From NCBI GenBank assembly GCA_000482145.1, contig AUXH01000497.1, positions 1 to 14,310 of the forward strand: 14,310 nt of DNA. The letters run 5' to 3'. A program made the position numbers and the translations under genes. A model generated the notes under the pieces. That model made no database searches, was not told the origin of the DNA, and saw only the letters and a list, made by a program, of their open reading frames with translations. How positions within the stretch are numbered: position 1 is the stretch's first letter; each line of letters starts with the position of its first letter. This DNA is from Strigomonas culicis (Eukaryota; Euglenozoa; Kinetoplastea; Trypanosomatida; Trypanosomatidae). Below, piece after piece: positions 1-8,712 of this stretch.

Positions 1-572
1 GAGTGCTGCAGCACGGGCGAGAGCACGGAGCCCGCCGCGCTGAGGTAGCCGATGGCCGTCCCCAGACACGAGCTCGCCATGATGAAACCCACGAAGTAGT
101 CCCACCCGGGGCCGAACAGGCCACCGCCCATCTCCTCAAAGTTGCGAAGTGTGCCATTCGTCTTGCGAATGGTCACGCCCATCATGTACATGGTGTACAC
201 CGTGATGAGCGTGATCACCACGAGATAGATGATCGCCATGATGATGCCGCTGGTGCGGAAGCTGTCCGCCATGGAGATGATGCCGCCCGCCAGCGTCACG
301 GAGCACAGCGTGAAGCAGTTCGCCGCCAGGCCCCCGGGAGGCACCAACTGATGCATCAGACGCGTCAGGACGTGAGGGCTGCTCTTCGCTGGTGTTGTCA
401 CCACTTCATCGAGAATACTGTTTTCGCTCTCATTCACACCCTCCGCCGGCACCATCTTCACCGGGCTGCAGCATAGCGGCTCCACAAAAGTGTCCTTCTC
501 ATTGGCACCACCTGACTGCGACATGGGAAGATCGTCCTGCGTACCACCGGCTCGCTCGCACTTGTTCTGCAT
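1..572 (-). CDS. Amino acid permease, AAAP family, copy A (partial, C-terminus beyond left edge)
   Basis: Probable plasma- or organelle-membrane amino acid transporter (AAAP/AAT family); the substrate cannot be read from sequence. About 190 codons are visible: a hydrophilic N-terminus of about 75 residues, then VPPGG, the first membrane segments (CSVTLAGGIISMADSFRTSG, then a hydrophobic IIMAIIYLVV helix), and the family segment GTLRNFEEMGGGLFGPGW. The frame stays open to base 1. The first ATG after the putative splice acceptor (AG at 653-654) is at 572; an in-frame ATG at 524 would give a protein 16 residues shorter. This is the most divergent of the five copies. It has VPPGG where the others have VPYGG, SAAGSVLSPVL where they have SALGTLMTPIL, and it lacks their N-terminal GD[YF]G motif. 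The family call is firm; the exact start is not. Confidence 0.88.
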   Translation of the reverse strand, partial: MQNKCERAGGTQDDLPMSQSGGANEKDTFVEPLCCSPVKMVPAEGVNESENSILDEVVTTPAKSSPHVLTRLMHQLVPPGGLAANCFTLCSVTLAGGIISMADSFRTSGIIMAIIYLVVITLITVYTMYMMGVTIRKTNGTLRNFEEMGGGLFGPGWDYFVGFIMASSCLGTAIGYLSAAGSVLSPVLQH

Positions 573-1173
573 GCTTAATAGCACCCCCTACAGTGGTTAC
601 AGTACAAAGTGAGAATGAAAAGGACTTAAACGCGCGCACAAGGGCACCTACACTGGAGAAATCAGTTGACAACAGAAAAACAATGAAAAGGAGAGGAATA
701 AGAAGAATTAAAAGACAGTAAATACACCCCACATGCCACTCAATAAGTGCACCTGCACCTAAAAACAAAAAGATAAAAAAAATCATTTTTCAATCAAAAG
801 ATAATATTGAACTTGCGAACAGTACCTTGTCAAATAAACCCTATTAGGAGTACGAAAGAAACTATAAAATCAAACAAAAATAAAAAATGTGAAGTATAAG
901 ATTCGTTATCACTTTTTTTTTTGTGTGCGACGTGAAGACACACAAATTTGGGAATTATGCTTCATCGGTAAAGGAAAAGGAGCGAAACAAGATCAACAGT
1001 TAATTAGTATTATTATGAATTCCTCATAGGAGGTTAAAAAAAGTTTTACAACATAATATTAATAAGTTATAAAAAAAAGGACTACAAAATGAAAAGTAAA
1101 AGAAGAACAAAGCTCAAAAAAAAAAAACAATGTGTAACACATACACTATAGAACTTGTAAGAACAGTGTAAAC
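573..1173. other. Spacer between permease copies B and A
   Basis: AT-rich with poly-A/T runs (for example near 909-922 and 1117-1129). It holds the presumed 3' UTR of copy B and the splice-acceptor region of copy A. No gene seen. Confidence 0.7.
653..712 (-). promoter_or_regulatory. Putative trans-splice acceptor for permease copy A
   Basis: On the minus strand a long pyrimidine-rich run ends in CTCCAG (AG at 653-654), about 80 nt before the ATG at 572. A second possible AG lies nearer the ATG. The kinetoplastid assignment is an inference from the pattern. Confidence 0.5.
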
Positions 1174-2616
1174 TTAAACGTCAAAGAAGCTGCTGTACAC
1201 CGTCGCGATGGTGCCAAACACGATGGCAATGACACCACACACGATCAACAGGTAGCACGAGATCCAGTGCCAGAAGCCCACCGTCTTTAGGCTCCAGTCG
1301 CCGCTGTACATCCAGAACAGCGCGGGGAAGATAAAGCCCACGAAGCCACCGGTGATGGAGCCCACAAGCCCGAACGCAAGGTTCACGCTTGGGATAAACA
1401 GTCCCGCGACCAGCACCACAGCGGATGTTGGAACTATCAAAAGGACGTGCTTCCAGTACGGGTTCGTCTCCAGGTCCCACCTTAAGCAGTGGTACAGGAA
1501 GTTGCGGATGGGAACCATGTTCATTGCATAGGCCGCGCAGATCTTTACAAGCATACCCATGTAGGCCACCATCATGTACACATCTTCGTAGGGGTTGAAA
1601 TTCTCCAGGATGGAACCCTTCGTGTCGTCGGCAAAGTCAAAGTAGCCGAAGAGACCGGCAAAGATGTAAAACACCATACAGACAAACATCGCGATGGTGC
1701 TCGAGACGGTGAGCTGCCGCACACTCGGTCGTGGCTTCATCTCAAAGTACACCGAGTAGACGACGCTCTGGCACATGTAGCCAAAGATGAAAATCGATAT
1801 GCCGTAGATAGCTTGGTTACCTGTCGTGAAGTACGCCATATTCCCGCGCATGCCCTTCTTCAGGCCGTTCAGGCACGAGTGGACGACAATTGTAACGACA
1901 AAGTACAGCACCATGCACACGCCAAAGACAGAGACGTAGCGGATGCTGTTGATGTGCTTCGGGATGACCACAGGCACCAGTAAGAAGGCCCAGAAGATCG
2001 TCACCACAAGGTGGTTACCATTGTCAGACTTGAAGTAGTCACTGGTGTGCGGCGACTCCTTCAGAATAGGCGTCATGAGCGTGCCCAGTGCACTCACGTA
2101 GCCAATCGCCGTACCCACACAGGAGATAAAAAGGATGGCGCCCACAAAGTAGTCCCACCCTTTGCCGAAGAGACCGCCACCCATTTCTTCAAAATTGCGC
2201 AGTGTCCCTTTTGTCTTTTTTGTGGCCATGCCAATGAGGTACATACTGTAGATGGTGATAATGGTTACCACAAGAAGGTAAATAAACGCCATGGTGATGC
2301 CGCTGGTGCGGAAGCTGTCCGCCATGGAGATGATGCCACCGCCGAGCGTGACGGAGCCCAGACTGAAGCAGTTGGAGGCCAGACCGCCGTACGGCACGAT
2401 GCGGTTCACGAAGCTGAAGAGACGGTTGTCGGACTGTTGCTGCGGTGGCTCGCTGTCCTCGGGCACTGCATCGGCCTCCATCGGCTTACCGTAGTCGCCC
2501 ATGTCGGACTTCTTTGGGTTGTAGTCCTGCTGCACCGTGACATCTCCCTCTTGATAATAGGCATCGCCGTGCTCATACGGGGCTCGTTCATCGCCAACCG
2601 CGTGCGTCCGAGGCAT
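1174..2616 (-). CDS. Amino acid permease, AAAP family, copy B
   Basis: Complete 480-residue multi-pass transporter, probably moving amino acids across the plasma or an internal membrane. Residues 1 to about 70 are hydrophilic and acidic, with the motif DMGDYGKPMEAD (about 38-49). The core begins at VPYGGLASNCFSLGSVTLGG (about 74-93) and continues through roughly ten to eleven hydrophobic helices to a C-terminus ending SSFFDV. NFEEMGGGLFGKGWDYFVG (about 141-159) lies in the loop and helix typical of these trypanosomatid permeases. The ATG at 2616 is about 40 nt downstream of a pyrimidine tract and AG (2656-2657), with no ATG between, which supports this start. By eye it is closest to copies D and E, and a stretch near 1532-1583 is shared exactly with copy E. 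Substrate unknown. Confidence 0.92.
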   Translation of the reverse strand: MPRTHAVGDERAPYEHGDAYYQEGDVTVQQDYNPKKSDMGDYGKPMEADAVPEDSEPPQQQSDNRLFSFVNRIVPYGGLASNCFSLGSVTLGGGIISMADSFRTSGITMAFIYLLVVTIITIYSMYLIGMATKKTKGTLRNFEEMGGGLFGKGWDYFVGAILFISCVGTAIGYVSALGTLMTPILKESPHTSDYFKSDNGNHLVVTIFWAFLLVPVVIPKHINSIRYVSVFGVCMVLYFVVTIVVHSCLNGLKKGMRGNMAYFTTGNQAIYGISIFIFGYMCQSVVYSVYFEMKPRPSVRQLTVSSTIAMFVCMVFYIFAGLFGYFDFADDTKGSILENFNPYEDVYMMVAYMGMLVKICAAYAMNMVPIRNFLYHCLRWDLETNPYWKHVLLIVPTSAVVLVAGLFIPSVNLAFGLVGSITGGFVGFIFPALFWMYSGDWSLKTVGFWHWISCYLLIVCGVIAIVFGTIATVYSSFFDV

Positions 2617-3266
2617 TCCGTGAGCCTTCTCTTCTACTCGATGAGAGCGTGAATGCTTGGCGAAAAGCAGTAGATGGAAAAGCGAAGGAAAACAATGCTA
2701 TGAGAAATAGAGATGTAAACAGAGCAAATTGTATTTAAACATAAATGTAGATCACATCCATCTATAGAGCATGAAAATAACGAGAACAAAAAGAAAGATC
2801 ACCATCCGTCACACGTGTATGTATTATATTTTCCCGTTACGCGTTTTCCTGTCGGTGTTGCTTACACAACTCACAACAATGGAAATAAGAAAAGAAAAAG
2901 AGAGAAGTATTATTTAGGAAAGGAAAAAAATGGGAAAGGAGAAAGGGGGGAAATGAGTATATATATACGATGAGAGCGTGGATGAAAGATGTTACTGTTG
3001 TTTGCTTCTACAAGAAAAAGTTACTCTCAGATTATGAATGCACTAAATATTATACCCAACCATCAATGTATCAAATAATAATAAAAAAGTTGTTATTCTT
3101 TCCATCTGTGTTTTACCTGCTGAACACACTTCGCATTCAAAGTGGTACAAAAGATTGTATTTGTAGAGTAATAACAAGAGAAAAAAAAATATGAACAAAG
3201 AAAACAAAAGCACGAAAAAAAAAGCCACAACTCAAATATGTGGTATCTTGGATTCTAATAACATGT
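2617..3266. other. Spacer between permease copies C and B
   Basis: AT-rich and purine-rich on the plus strand, with a TATATATATA run near 2957-2967. Short open frames on both strands are low-complexity and lack the coding bias of neighbouring genes. No gene seen. Confidence 0.7.
2656..2698 (-). promoter_or_regulatory. Putative trans-splice acceptor for permease copy B
   Basis: Pyrimidine-rich stretch on the minus strand ending CGCCAAG (AG at 2656-2657), about 40 nt upstream of the ATG at 2616 with no ATG between. Confidence 0.5.
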
Positions 3267-4706
3267 TTATGACGTGTCAAAGAAACTGCTGTACACCGTC
3301 GCGATGGTGCCGAACACGATGGCAATCACACCGCATACAATAATCAAGTAACAAGAGATCCAGTGCCAGAAACCCACCGTCTTGAGACTCCAGTCCCCAG
3401 CATACATCCAGAAGAGAACGGGGAAGATGAAGCCCACGAAGCCGCCGGTGATGGAGCCCACAAGCCCGAACGCAAGGTTCACACTCGGGATGAACAGCCC
3501 CGCGACCAGCACCACAACGGATACGATCAACATGAGGACGGTCTGCTTCCAGTACGGGTTCGTCTCCAGGTCCCACCTTAAGCAGTGGTACAGGAAGTTG
3601 CGGATGGGGATCATGTTCATCGCATAGGCCGCACAGATCTTGACAAGCATGCCCATGTAGGCCACCATCATGTAGGGGTCCGCATAGGGGTTGAAGTTCT
3701 CGAGAATCGAGTCCGCCGTGGCATCAGCAAAGTCGAAGTAGCCGAACACGCCAGCCAGTATATACAGGATCATGCAAGCATACATGGAGATAGTGCTCGC
3801 GACCGTCAGCTGCCGCACGTTCGGCTTGGGGCGCATCTCAAAGTACACGGAGTACGTGAGGCCCTGGCACATGTAACTGAACACGAAGATGGATAACGCA
3901 TAGATGGCCTGGTTGCCCGTCGTGAAGTACGCCATCTCCCCGCGCATGCCTTCCTTGAGGCCGTTGTTGCTAGAATGCACAATGATTGTGGCAACGAAGT
4001 AGAGCACCATGCACACCGCAAAGACAGAGACGTAGCGGAGGGTGTTGATGTGCTTCGGGATCACGATAGGCACCAATATGACAGCCCACAGGATGGTCAC
4101 CACAAGGTGGTTACCATTGTCAGACTTGAAGTAGTCACTGGTGTGCGGCGAATCCTTCAGAATGGGTGTCATCAGCGTGCCTAGAGCGCTCACAAAGCCG
4201 ATGGCACTTCCGAGGGATGACAGAAACACGATAAAACCTACAAAGTAATTCCAACCGTGACCAAAGAGCGCACCACCCATGTCCTCGAAGTTCCGAAAGG
4301 TACTGTTCGTTTTCTCGATCGCCTTGCCGATCGTATAGAGGGTGTAGACGGTGATCGACGTGACCACGATGAGATAGATAACCGCCATGATGATCCCGCT
4401 GGTACGAAAGCTGCTGGGCATGGAGATGATGCCACCGCCGAGCGTGACGGAGCCAAGGCCAAAGCAATTCGACACGAGGCCGCCGTACGGCACAAGGCGG
4501 TTAAACAGGCGCAGCACCGGGTTTCCATACACGCGATGCGTTAGCTCTTGTGCATCATCCACCTCGAGGGGCTGTCCGTAATCGTCGGTGTCTTTTGTTT
4601 TTGGAATATCCTCTCTTTTAACAATGATGACCTCTTCGTGCGGATAGTAAAGGTCATCTTCGTCTAAGGTGGACCCTTGTCGGTCTTCAGTTACTTCGCG
4701 TGACAT
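3267..4706 (-). CDS. Amino acid permease, AAAP family, copy C
   Basis: Complete 479-residue amino acid transporter. The frame is open further upstream to an ATG at 4799, but that extension only translates the pyrimidine-rich trans-splicing region. The putative acceptor AG lies at 4760-4761, and the first ATG after it is 4706 (MSREVTEDRQ), so 4706 is chosen. The acidic N-terminus (about 70 residues) holds DTDDYGQPLEVDD, the family variant of the motif in copies B, D and E. The core starts VPYGGLVSNCFGLGSVTLGG and ends SSFFDTS. It differs from B, D and E at several sites: MPSSFRTSG for MADSFRTSG, EDMGGALFGHGWNYFVG for EEMGGGLFGKGWDYFVG, and FADATADSILENF for FADDTKGSILENF. This may reflect a different substrate range; that is inference. 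Confidence 0.92.
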   Translation of the reverse strand: MSREVTEDRQGSTLDEDDLYYPHEEVIIVKREDIPKTKDTDDYGQPLEVDDAQELTHRVYGNPVLRLFNRLVPYGGLVSNCFGLGSVTLGGGIISMPSSFRTSGIIMAVIYLIVVTSITVYTLYTIGKAIEKTNSTFRNFEDMGGALFGHGWNYFVGFIVFLSSLGSAIGFVSALGTLMTPILKDSPHTSDYFKSDNGNHLVVTILWAVILVPIVIPKHINTLRYVSVFAVCMVLYFVATIIVHSSNNGLKEGMRGEMAYFTTGNQAIYALSIFVFSYMCQGLTYSVYFEMRPKPNVRQLTVASTISMYACMILYILAGVFGYFDFADATADSILENFNPYADPYMMVAYMGMLVKICAAYAMNMIPIRNFLYHCLRWDLETNPYWKQTVLMLIVSVVVLVAGLFIPSVNLAFGLVGSITGGFVGFIFPVLFWMYAGDWSLKTVGFWHWISCYLIIVCGVIAIVFGTIATVYSSFFDTS

Positions 4707-5177
4707 GATGCCTCTTGTGGTAAAGTAAGACACGTTTTCGTGTATGATCGATACGCGGACTGAAAAGAAGATAAATGACACAATAAAAAGTAAAAACAAG
4801 CTAAAATAGTGCGGACAGATTTAGCAAAAGAGAGAGAAACAAAAATGTTCCGTGAAGTGCAGATATCAATGTGTAATCTTCATTCCAGAAGGAAACACCA
4901 ATTCACACATTTGTACAGCATTGCATACCAAAACAAAAAAAAAGCATCAACAAATACGATTAACAATTGATAAAAGACACAATCGCGTCCGGGAAAAAAA
5001 TACGTTACCAAGGTTTATGAGTGAAATGAAAAAAGGCGGAATAAAAAGGAAAATCAAAACAAAAAACTGCTGTGGCTTATTCAAAACAGTGTTGTACAAC
5101 AGGGGGGAACACAGTATAAAAAAACAAATAAACACTCAGGAAATTAATCAACAGATCGATATTATTATATTCGAATT
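4707..5177. other. Spacer between permease copies D and C
   Basis: AT-rich; contains the copy C splice region and the presumed 3' UTR of copy D. A plus-strand frame of about 109 codons here is Lys/Asn/Ile-rich chance sequence. No gene seen. Confidence 0.7.
4760..4800 (-). promoter_or_regulatory. Putative trans-splice acceptor for permease copy C
   Basis: Minus-strand pyrimidine-rich run ending CTTTTCAG (AG at 4760-4761). It places the upstream in-frame ATG at 4799 outside the mature mRNA and supports translation from 4706. Confidence 0.55.
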
Positions 5178-6611
5178 TTAAGTGTCATAAAAGCTGCTGT
5201 ACACCGTCGCGATGGTGCCGAACACGATGGCAATCACACCCGCCACAACAAGGATATAGCACGAGATCCAGTGCCAGAAGCCCACCGTCTTGAGACTCCA
5301 GTCGCCGCTGTACATCCAGAACAGCGCAGGAAAGGTGAAGCCGATGAAACCGCCGCACACAGAGCCCACAAGCCCGAACGCAAGGTTCACGCTCGGGATG
5401 AACAGTCCGGCAACCAGCACCACAGCGGAGGTTGAAAAAACAAGCAACACGTGCCTCCAGTACGGGTTCGTCTCCAGGTCCCACCTTAAGCAGTGGTACA
5501 GGAAGTTGCGGATGGGGATCATGTTCATCGCATACGCTGCGCAGATCTTGACAAGCATGCCCATGTAGGCCACCATCATGTACACATCCTGGTAGGGGTT
5601 GAAGTTCTCCAGGATGGAGCCCTTCGTGTCGTCGGCAAAGTCAAAGTAGCCGAAGAGACCGGCGAGGATGTAGAGGACCATGCAGACGGTCATGGAGATG
5701 GCGCTCGCAACGGTGAGCTGCCGCACACACGGCTTGGGCTTCATCTCAAAGTACACCGAGTACGTGATACCTTGGCACATGTAGCCGAACACAAAGATAG
5801 AGAGTCCGTAGATGGCCTCGTTGCCCGTCGTGAAGTACACCATGTCGCCGCGCATGCCCTTCTTCAGGCCGTTCGTGCACGAGTGGACGACAATGGTACA
5901 CACAAAGTACAGCACCATGCACACACCGAAGACAGAGACGTAGCGGATGCTGTTGATGTGCTTCGGGATCACGATGGGCAACAGTAAGAAGGCCCAGAAG
6001 ATCGTCACCACAAGGTGGTTGCCGTTGTCAGACTTAAAGTAGTCACTGGTGTGCGGTGACTCCTTCAGAATAGGCGTCATGAGCGTGCCCAGTGCACTCA
6101 CGTAGCCGATCGCCGTACCCACACAAGAAATGGCAAGGACAGCACCGACAAAGTAGTCCCACCCCTTGCCGAAGAGACCGCCACCCATCTCCTCAAAGTT
6201 GCGCAGTGTCCCGTTAGTCTTCTTGATGGCGCGTCCCATAATGTTGAGTGTGTACACCGTCATGACAGTGACGACCACGAGATAGATGATCGCCATGATG
6301 ATCCCGCTGGTGCGGAAGCTGTCCGCCATGGAGATGATGCCGCCGCCGAGCGTGACGGAGCCCAGACTGAAGCAGTTGGAGGCAAGACCGCCGTACGGTA
6401 CAATCGAGTTGACCGCCTTCAAGAGGCGTTCCTTGCAGTTTTGTGGGGGCTCTTCATTCCAGGCCTGCTGGCCGGCGACGTCGTCGGATTGCATCTGCCG
6501 TCCAAAGTCGCCCATGTCGGCCTTCTTGGGGCTACTCTCCACCACGACCCGATCGTCATCATCGTAGTACTCATTGGGTAGGTGCTTGCCACCTGCGGGC
6601 TCTCGGTCCAT
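5178..6611 (-). CDS. Amino acid permease, AAAP family, copy D
   Basis: Complete 477-residue amino acid transporter. The hydrophilic N-terminus carries ADMGDFGRQMQSDD (about 31-44) and a run of Asp (YYDDDD, about 16-21). The membrane core begins VPYGGLASNCFSLGS and the protein ends SSFYDT. The start ATG at 6611 is the first ATG after a pyrimidine tract plus AG at 6714-6715, giving a 5' UTR of about 100 nt. The 3' coding part (about 5258-5870) is nearly identical in DNA to copy E (about 7224-7836), and the 5' flank is also homologous to that of copy E, so D and E come from a recent duplication or conversion. D is the intact partner of that pair. Substrate and membrane location are not deducible. 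Confidence 0.92.
   Translation of the reverse strand: MDREPAGGKHLPNEYYDDDDRVVVESSPKKADMGDFGRQMQSDDVAGQQAWNEEPPQNCKERLLKAVNSIVPYGGLASNCFSLGSVTLGGGIISMADSFRTSGIIMAIIYLVVVTVMTVYTLNIMGRAIKKTNGTLRNFEEMGGGLFGKGWDYFVGAVLAISCVGTAIGYVSALGTLMTPILKESPHTSDYFKSDNGNHLVVTIFWAFLLLPIVIPKHINSIRYVSVFGVCMVLYFVCTIVVHSCTNGLKKGMRGDMVYFTTGNEAIYGLSIFVFGYMCQGITYSVYFEMKPKPCVRQLTVASAISMTVCMVLYILAGLFGYFDFADDTKGSILENFNPYQDVYMMVAYMGMLVKICAAYAMNMIPIRNFLYHCLRWDLETNPYWRHVLLVFSTSAVVLVAGLFIPSVNLAFGLVGSVCGGFIGFTFPALFWMYSGDWSLKTVGFWHWISCYILVVAGVIAIVFGTIATVYSSFYDT
5258..5870 (-). repeat. Near-identical block shared with copy E (7224-7836)
   Basis: Aligned by eye at an offset of 1966 bp, the two blocks differ at about ten positions over roughly 610 bp, all apparently silent. 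Outside the block, at both ends, the paralogues diverge quickly. This is the pattern expected of recent gene conversion or unequal exchange. Confidence 0.8.
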
Positions 6612-7143
6612 TCGGGATTTGTCCGAGGTGTTTCCTGTAGTGGTTCTTATTATATTTTTTGAAATGTTTGGCTGTTGATATGTGGAAATAGTTGTTATGG
6701 AGGCCTGTGCGGTCTAAGAAGGAAGAACGAGGGAGAGTATGGAGACTCTAAAGACGCTTCAGTAGAAATTACATCATATCGTGCTTGTTATTTTTTTTTT
6801 CCAAACAAAAACAAATTTGTGGGTATCGCTTATTCTCATAGGCTGCATGAAATGAAAAGATGTAACAAATATTCTTGTTGACATAAAACACACATATATA
6901 GGCGTATAGTTATACTAAAAACCGGTAACAACCGCGTTCGATTCGTAACAAAACAATACCTGTTTCCAAGTAGGATTTAAAGAAATAGAAAAGAGAACGT
7001 GAAACACACGTTTACAAAGAAATACAGTCGATAACAGTTCATAAATAAGTGATTTACAACAAGTAGAAACAGAGTAAAATGAAAGAGACACTCAGTCAGT
7101 TCAAGAGAAGCAAAAAAAAAAACTTTTTTTTTAATGTAAACGT
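6612..7143. other. Spacer between permease copies E and D
   Basis: The right-to-left start of the copy D transcript (about 6612-6775) is homologous to the copy E 5' flank (about 8578-8745). An A-run followed by a T-run (about 7111-7132) near the copy E stop could form an A/T hairpin. No gene seen. Confidence 0.7.
6714..6737 (-). promoter_or_regulatory. Putative trans-splice acceptor for permease copy D
   Basis: Minus-strand TCTCCCTCGTTCTTCCTTC followed by TTAG (AG at 6714-6715), about 100 nt before the ATG. A homologous element sits upstream of copy E. Confidence 0.6.
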
Positions 7144-8577
7144 TTAAATGTCGAAAAAGCTGTTGTACACCGTCGCGATGGTGCCGAATACAATAGCAAT
7201 CACGCCAGTGATAATAAGGATGTAGCACGAGATCCAGTGCCAGAAGCCCACCGTCTTGAGACTCCAGTCGCCGCTGTACATCCAGAACAGCGCAGGAAAG
7301 GTGAAGCCGATGAAACCGCCGCAGACAGAGCCCACAAGCCCGAACGCAAGGTTCACGCTCGGGATGAACAGTCCGGCAACCAGCACCACAGCGGAGGTCG
7401 AAAAAACAAGCAACACGTGCCTCCAGTACGGGTTCGTCTCCAGGTCCCACCTTAAGCAGTGGTACAGGAAGTTGCGGATGGGGATCATGTTCATCGCATA
7501 CGCCGCGCAGATCTTTACAAGCATACCCATGTAGGCCACCATCATGTACACATCCTGATAGGGGTTGAAGTTCTCCAGGATGGAGCCCTTCGTGTCGTCG
7601 GCAAAGTCAAAGTAGCCGAAGAGACCGGCGAGGATGTAGAGGACCATGCAGACGGTCATGGAGATGGCGCTCGCGACGGTGAGCTGCCGCACACACGGCT
7701 TGGGCTTCATCTCAAAGTACACCGAGTACGTGATACCTTGGCACATGTAGCCGAACACAAAGATAGAGAGTCCGTAGATGGCCTCGTTGCCCGTCGTGAA
7801 GTACACCATGTCGCCGCGCATGCCCTTCTTGAGGCCGTTCATACACGAGTGGACGACAATGGTGCACACAAAGTACAGCACCATGGACACACCGAACACA
7901 GAGACGTAGCGGATGCTGTTGATGTGCTTCGGGATCACCACAGGCACGAGGAGCCCGGCCCAGAAGATCGTCACTACGAGGCGCTTGCCGTTCACGGACT
8001 TGAAATAATCGCTTGTGTGTGGCGACTGGGCGAGGATGGGCGTCATGAGCGTGCCCAGTGCACTCACGTAGCCAGTGGCGGTACCCATACACGAAGTACA
8101 CAGTACACCTCCTACAAAGTAACTCCAACGGTGTCCGAAAAGGCCGCCACCCATCTCCTCAAAGTTGCGCAGTGTCCCGTTCGTCTTCTTGATGGCGCGT
8201 CCCATGATGTTCAGTGTGTATATCGTCATGGCAGTGACGACCGCGAGTTAGATGATCGCCATGATGATGCCGCTGGTGCGGAAGCTGTCCGCCATGGAGA
8301 TGATGCCGCCGCCGAGCGTGACGGAGCCCAGGCTGAAGCAGTTGGAAACAACACCGCCGTACGGCACGATGGTGTTTACCAACCTCAAGAAGCCGTTTTT
8401 GTGTTGGGACTGCTTCTCCTGGTGCCACTCGGGTTCCGCTGCCACATGGTCAGACTGCATCTGCCGTCCAAAGTCACCGAGGTCCATCTTCTGCGGGCTG
8501 CCCTCGACCACGATGGGCTCCTCGTCTTCGTAGTACGCATAGGGTTGGTGCTTGCCAGTGGTGAGCTCTCGGTCCAT
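7144..8577 (-). pseudogene. Amino acid permease, AAAP family, copy E, interrupted by one in-frame TAA
   Basis: The reading frame matches copy D in length (478 codons including the terminal stop) but has a TAA at codon 110 (8248-8250). There the paralogues A and D have TAT (Tyr), in the context IIMAII-Y-LVVVT. One base (T at 8248 on the plus strand, A in those paralogues) accounts for it, and no frameshift is seen on either side. Before the stop: N-terminus with MDLGDFGRQMQSD, then VPYGGVVSNCFSLGSVTLGG. After it: the rest of the permease up to NSFFDI. An ATG at 8229 could start a 361-residue product lacking the first helix and the N-terminal domain. Codon bias and the splice-acceptor region (8686-8712) are intact, so the lesion is recent, allelic or a sequencing error. 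Readthrough is also possible. Confidence 0.85.
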
Positions 8578-8685
8578 CAAGATTTGTCAGAGATGAGTTA
8601 AATGTTATTTGATTTTGTTTTTAAAGTTTACCCTTTTTAATGTCTTTAGATATGTGTAAGGAGTGCTTGTGTGGTCTGAGAAGGA

Positions 8686-8712
8686 TGAATAAAGAAGAAT
8701 AGTGAAACCTTC
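8686..8712 (-). promoter_or_regulatory. Putative trans-splice acceptor for permease copy E
   Basis: Minus-strand pyrimidine-rich run ending CTTCTCAG (AG at 8686-8687), aligned with the copy D element: both AGs are followed by ACC, and both have a shared TTCAGTAGAAA (plus strand) on the promoter-distal side. The signal is intact despite the broken coding frame. Confidence 0.6.

Noticed and set aside
499..786. Minus-strand small hydrophobic ORF (95 codons) upstream of permease copy A
   Set aside because: It translates the pyrimidine-rich splice tract (Phe/Leu/Ile) and overlaps the true permease start in another frame. Similar artefacts occur at 3043-3228 and 12748-12954.
2970..3194. Plus-strand ORF of 74 codons in a permease spacer
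   Set aside because: AT-rich composition, no coding bias like neighbours, opposite to the direction of all other genes, no recognisable motif.
8248..8250. Stop-codon reassignment (as in Blastocrithidia) to explain the TAA in copy E
   Set aside because: There TAA/TAG encode Glu and TGA encodes Trp. Here the paralogues have Tyr at the site, Trp is TGG, and other genes end at ordinary stops without internal ones.
7459..8601. Long plus-strand open frame (380 codons) opposite permease copy E
   Set aside because: Its translation is His/Val/Asp/Arg-rich with no domain, and equivalent antisense frames appear opposite copies B, C and D at the same positions. It is a shadow of GC-biased codons in the real gene.
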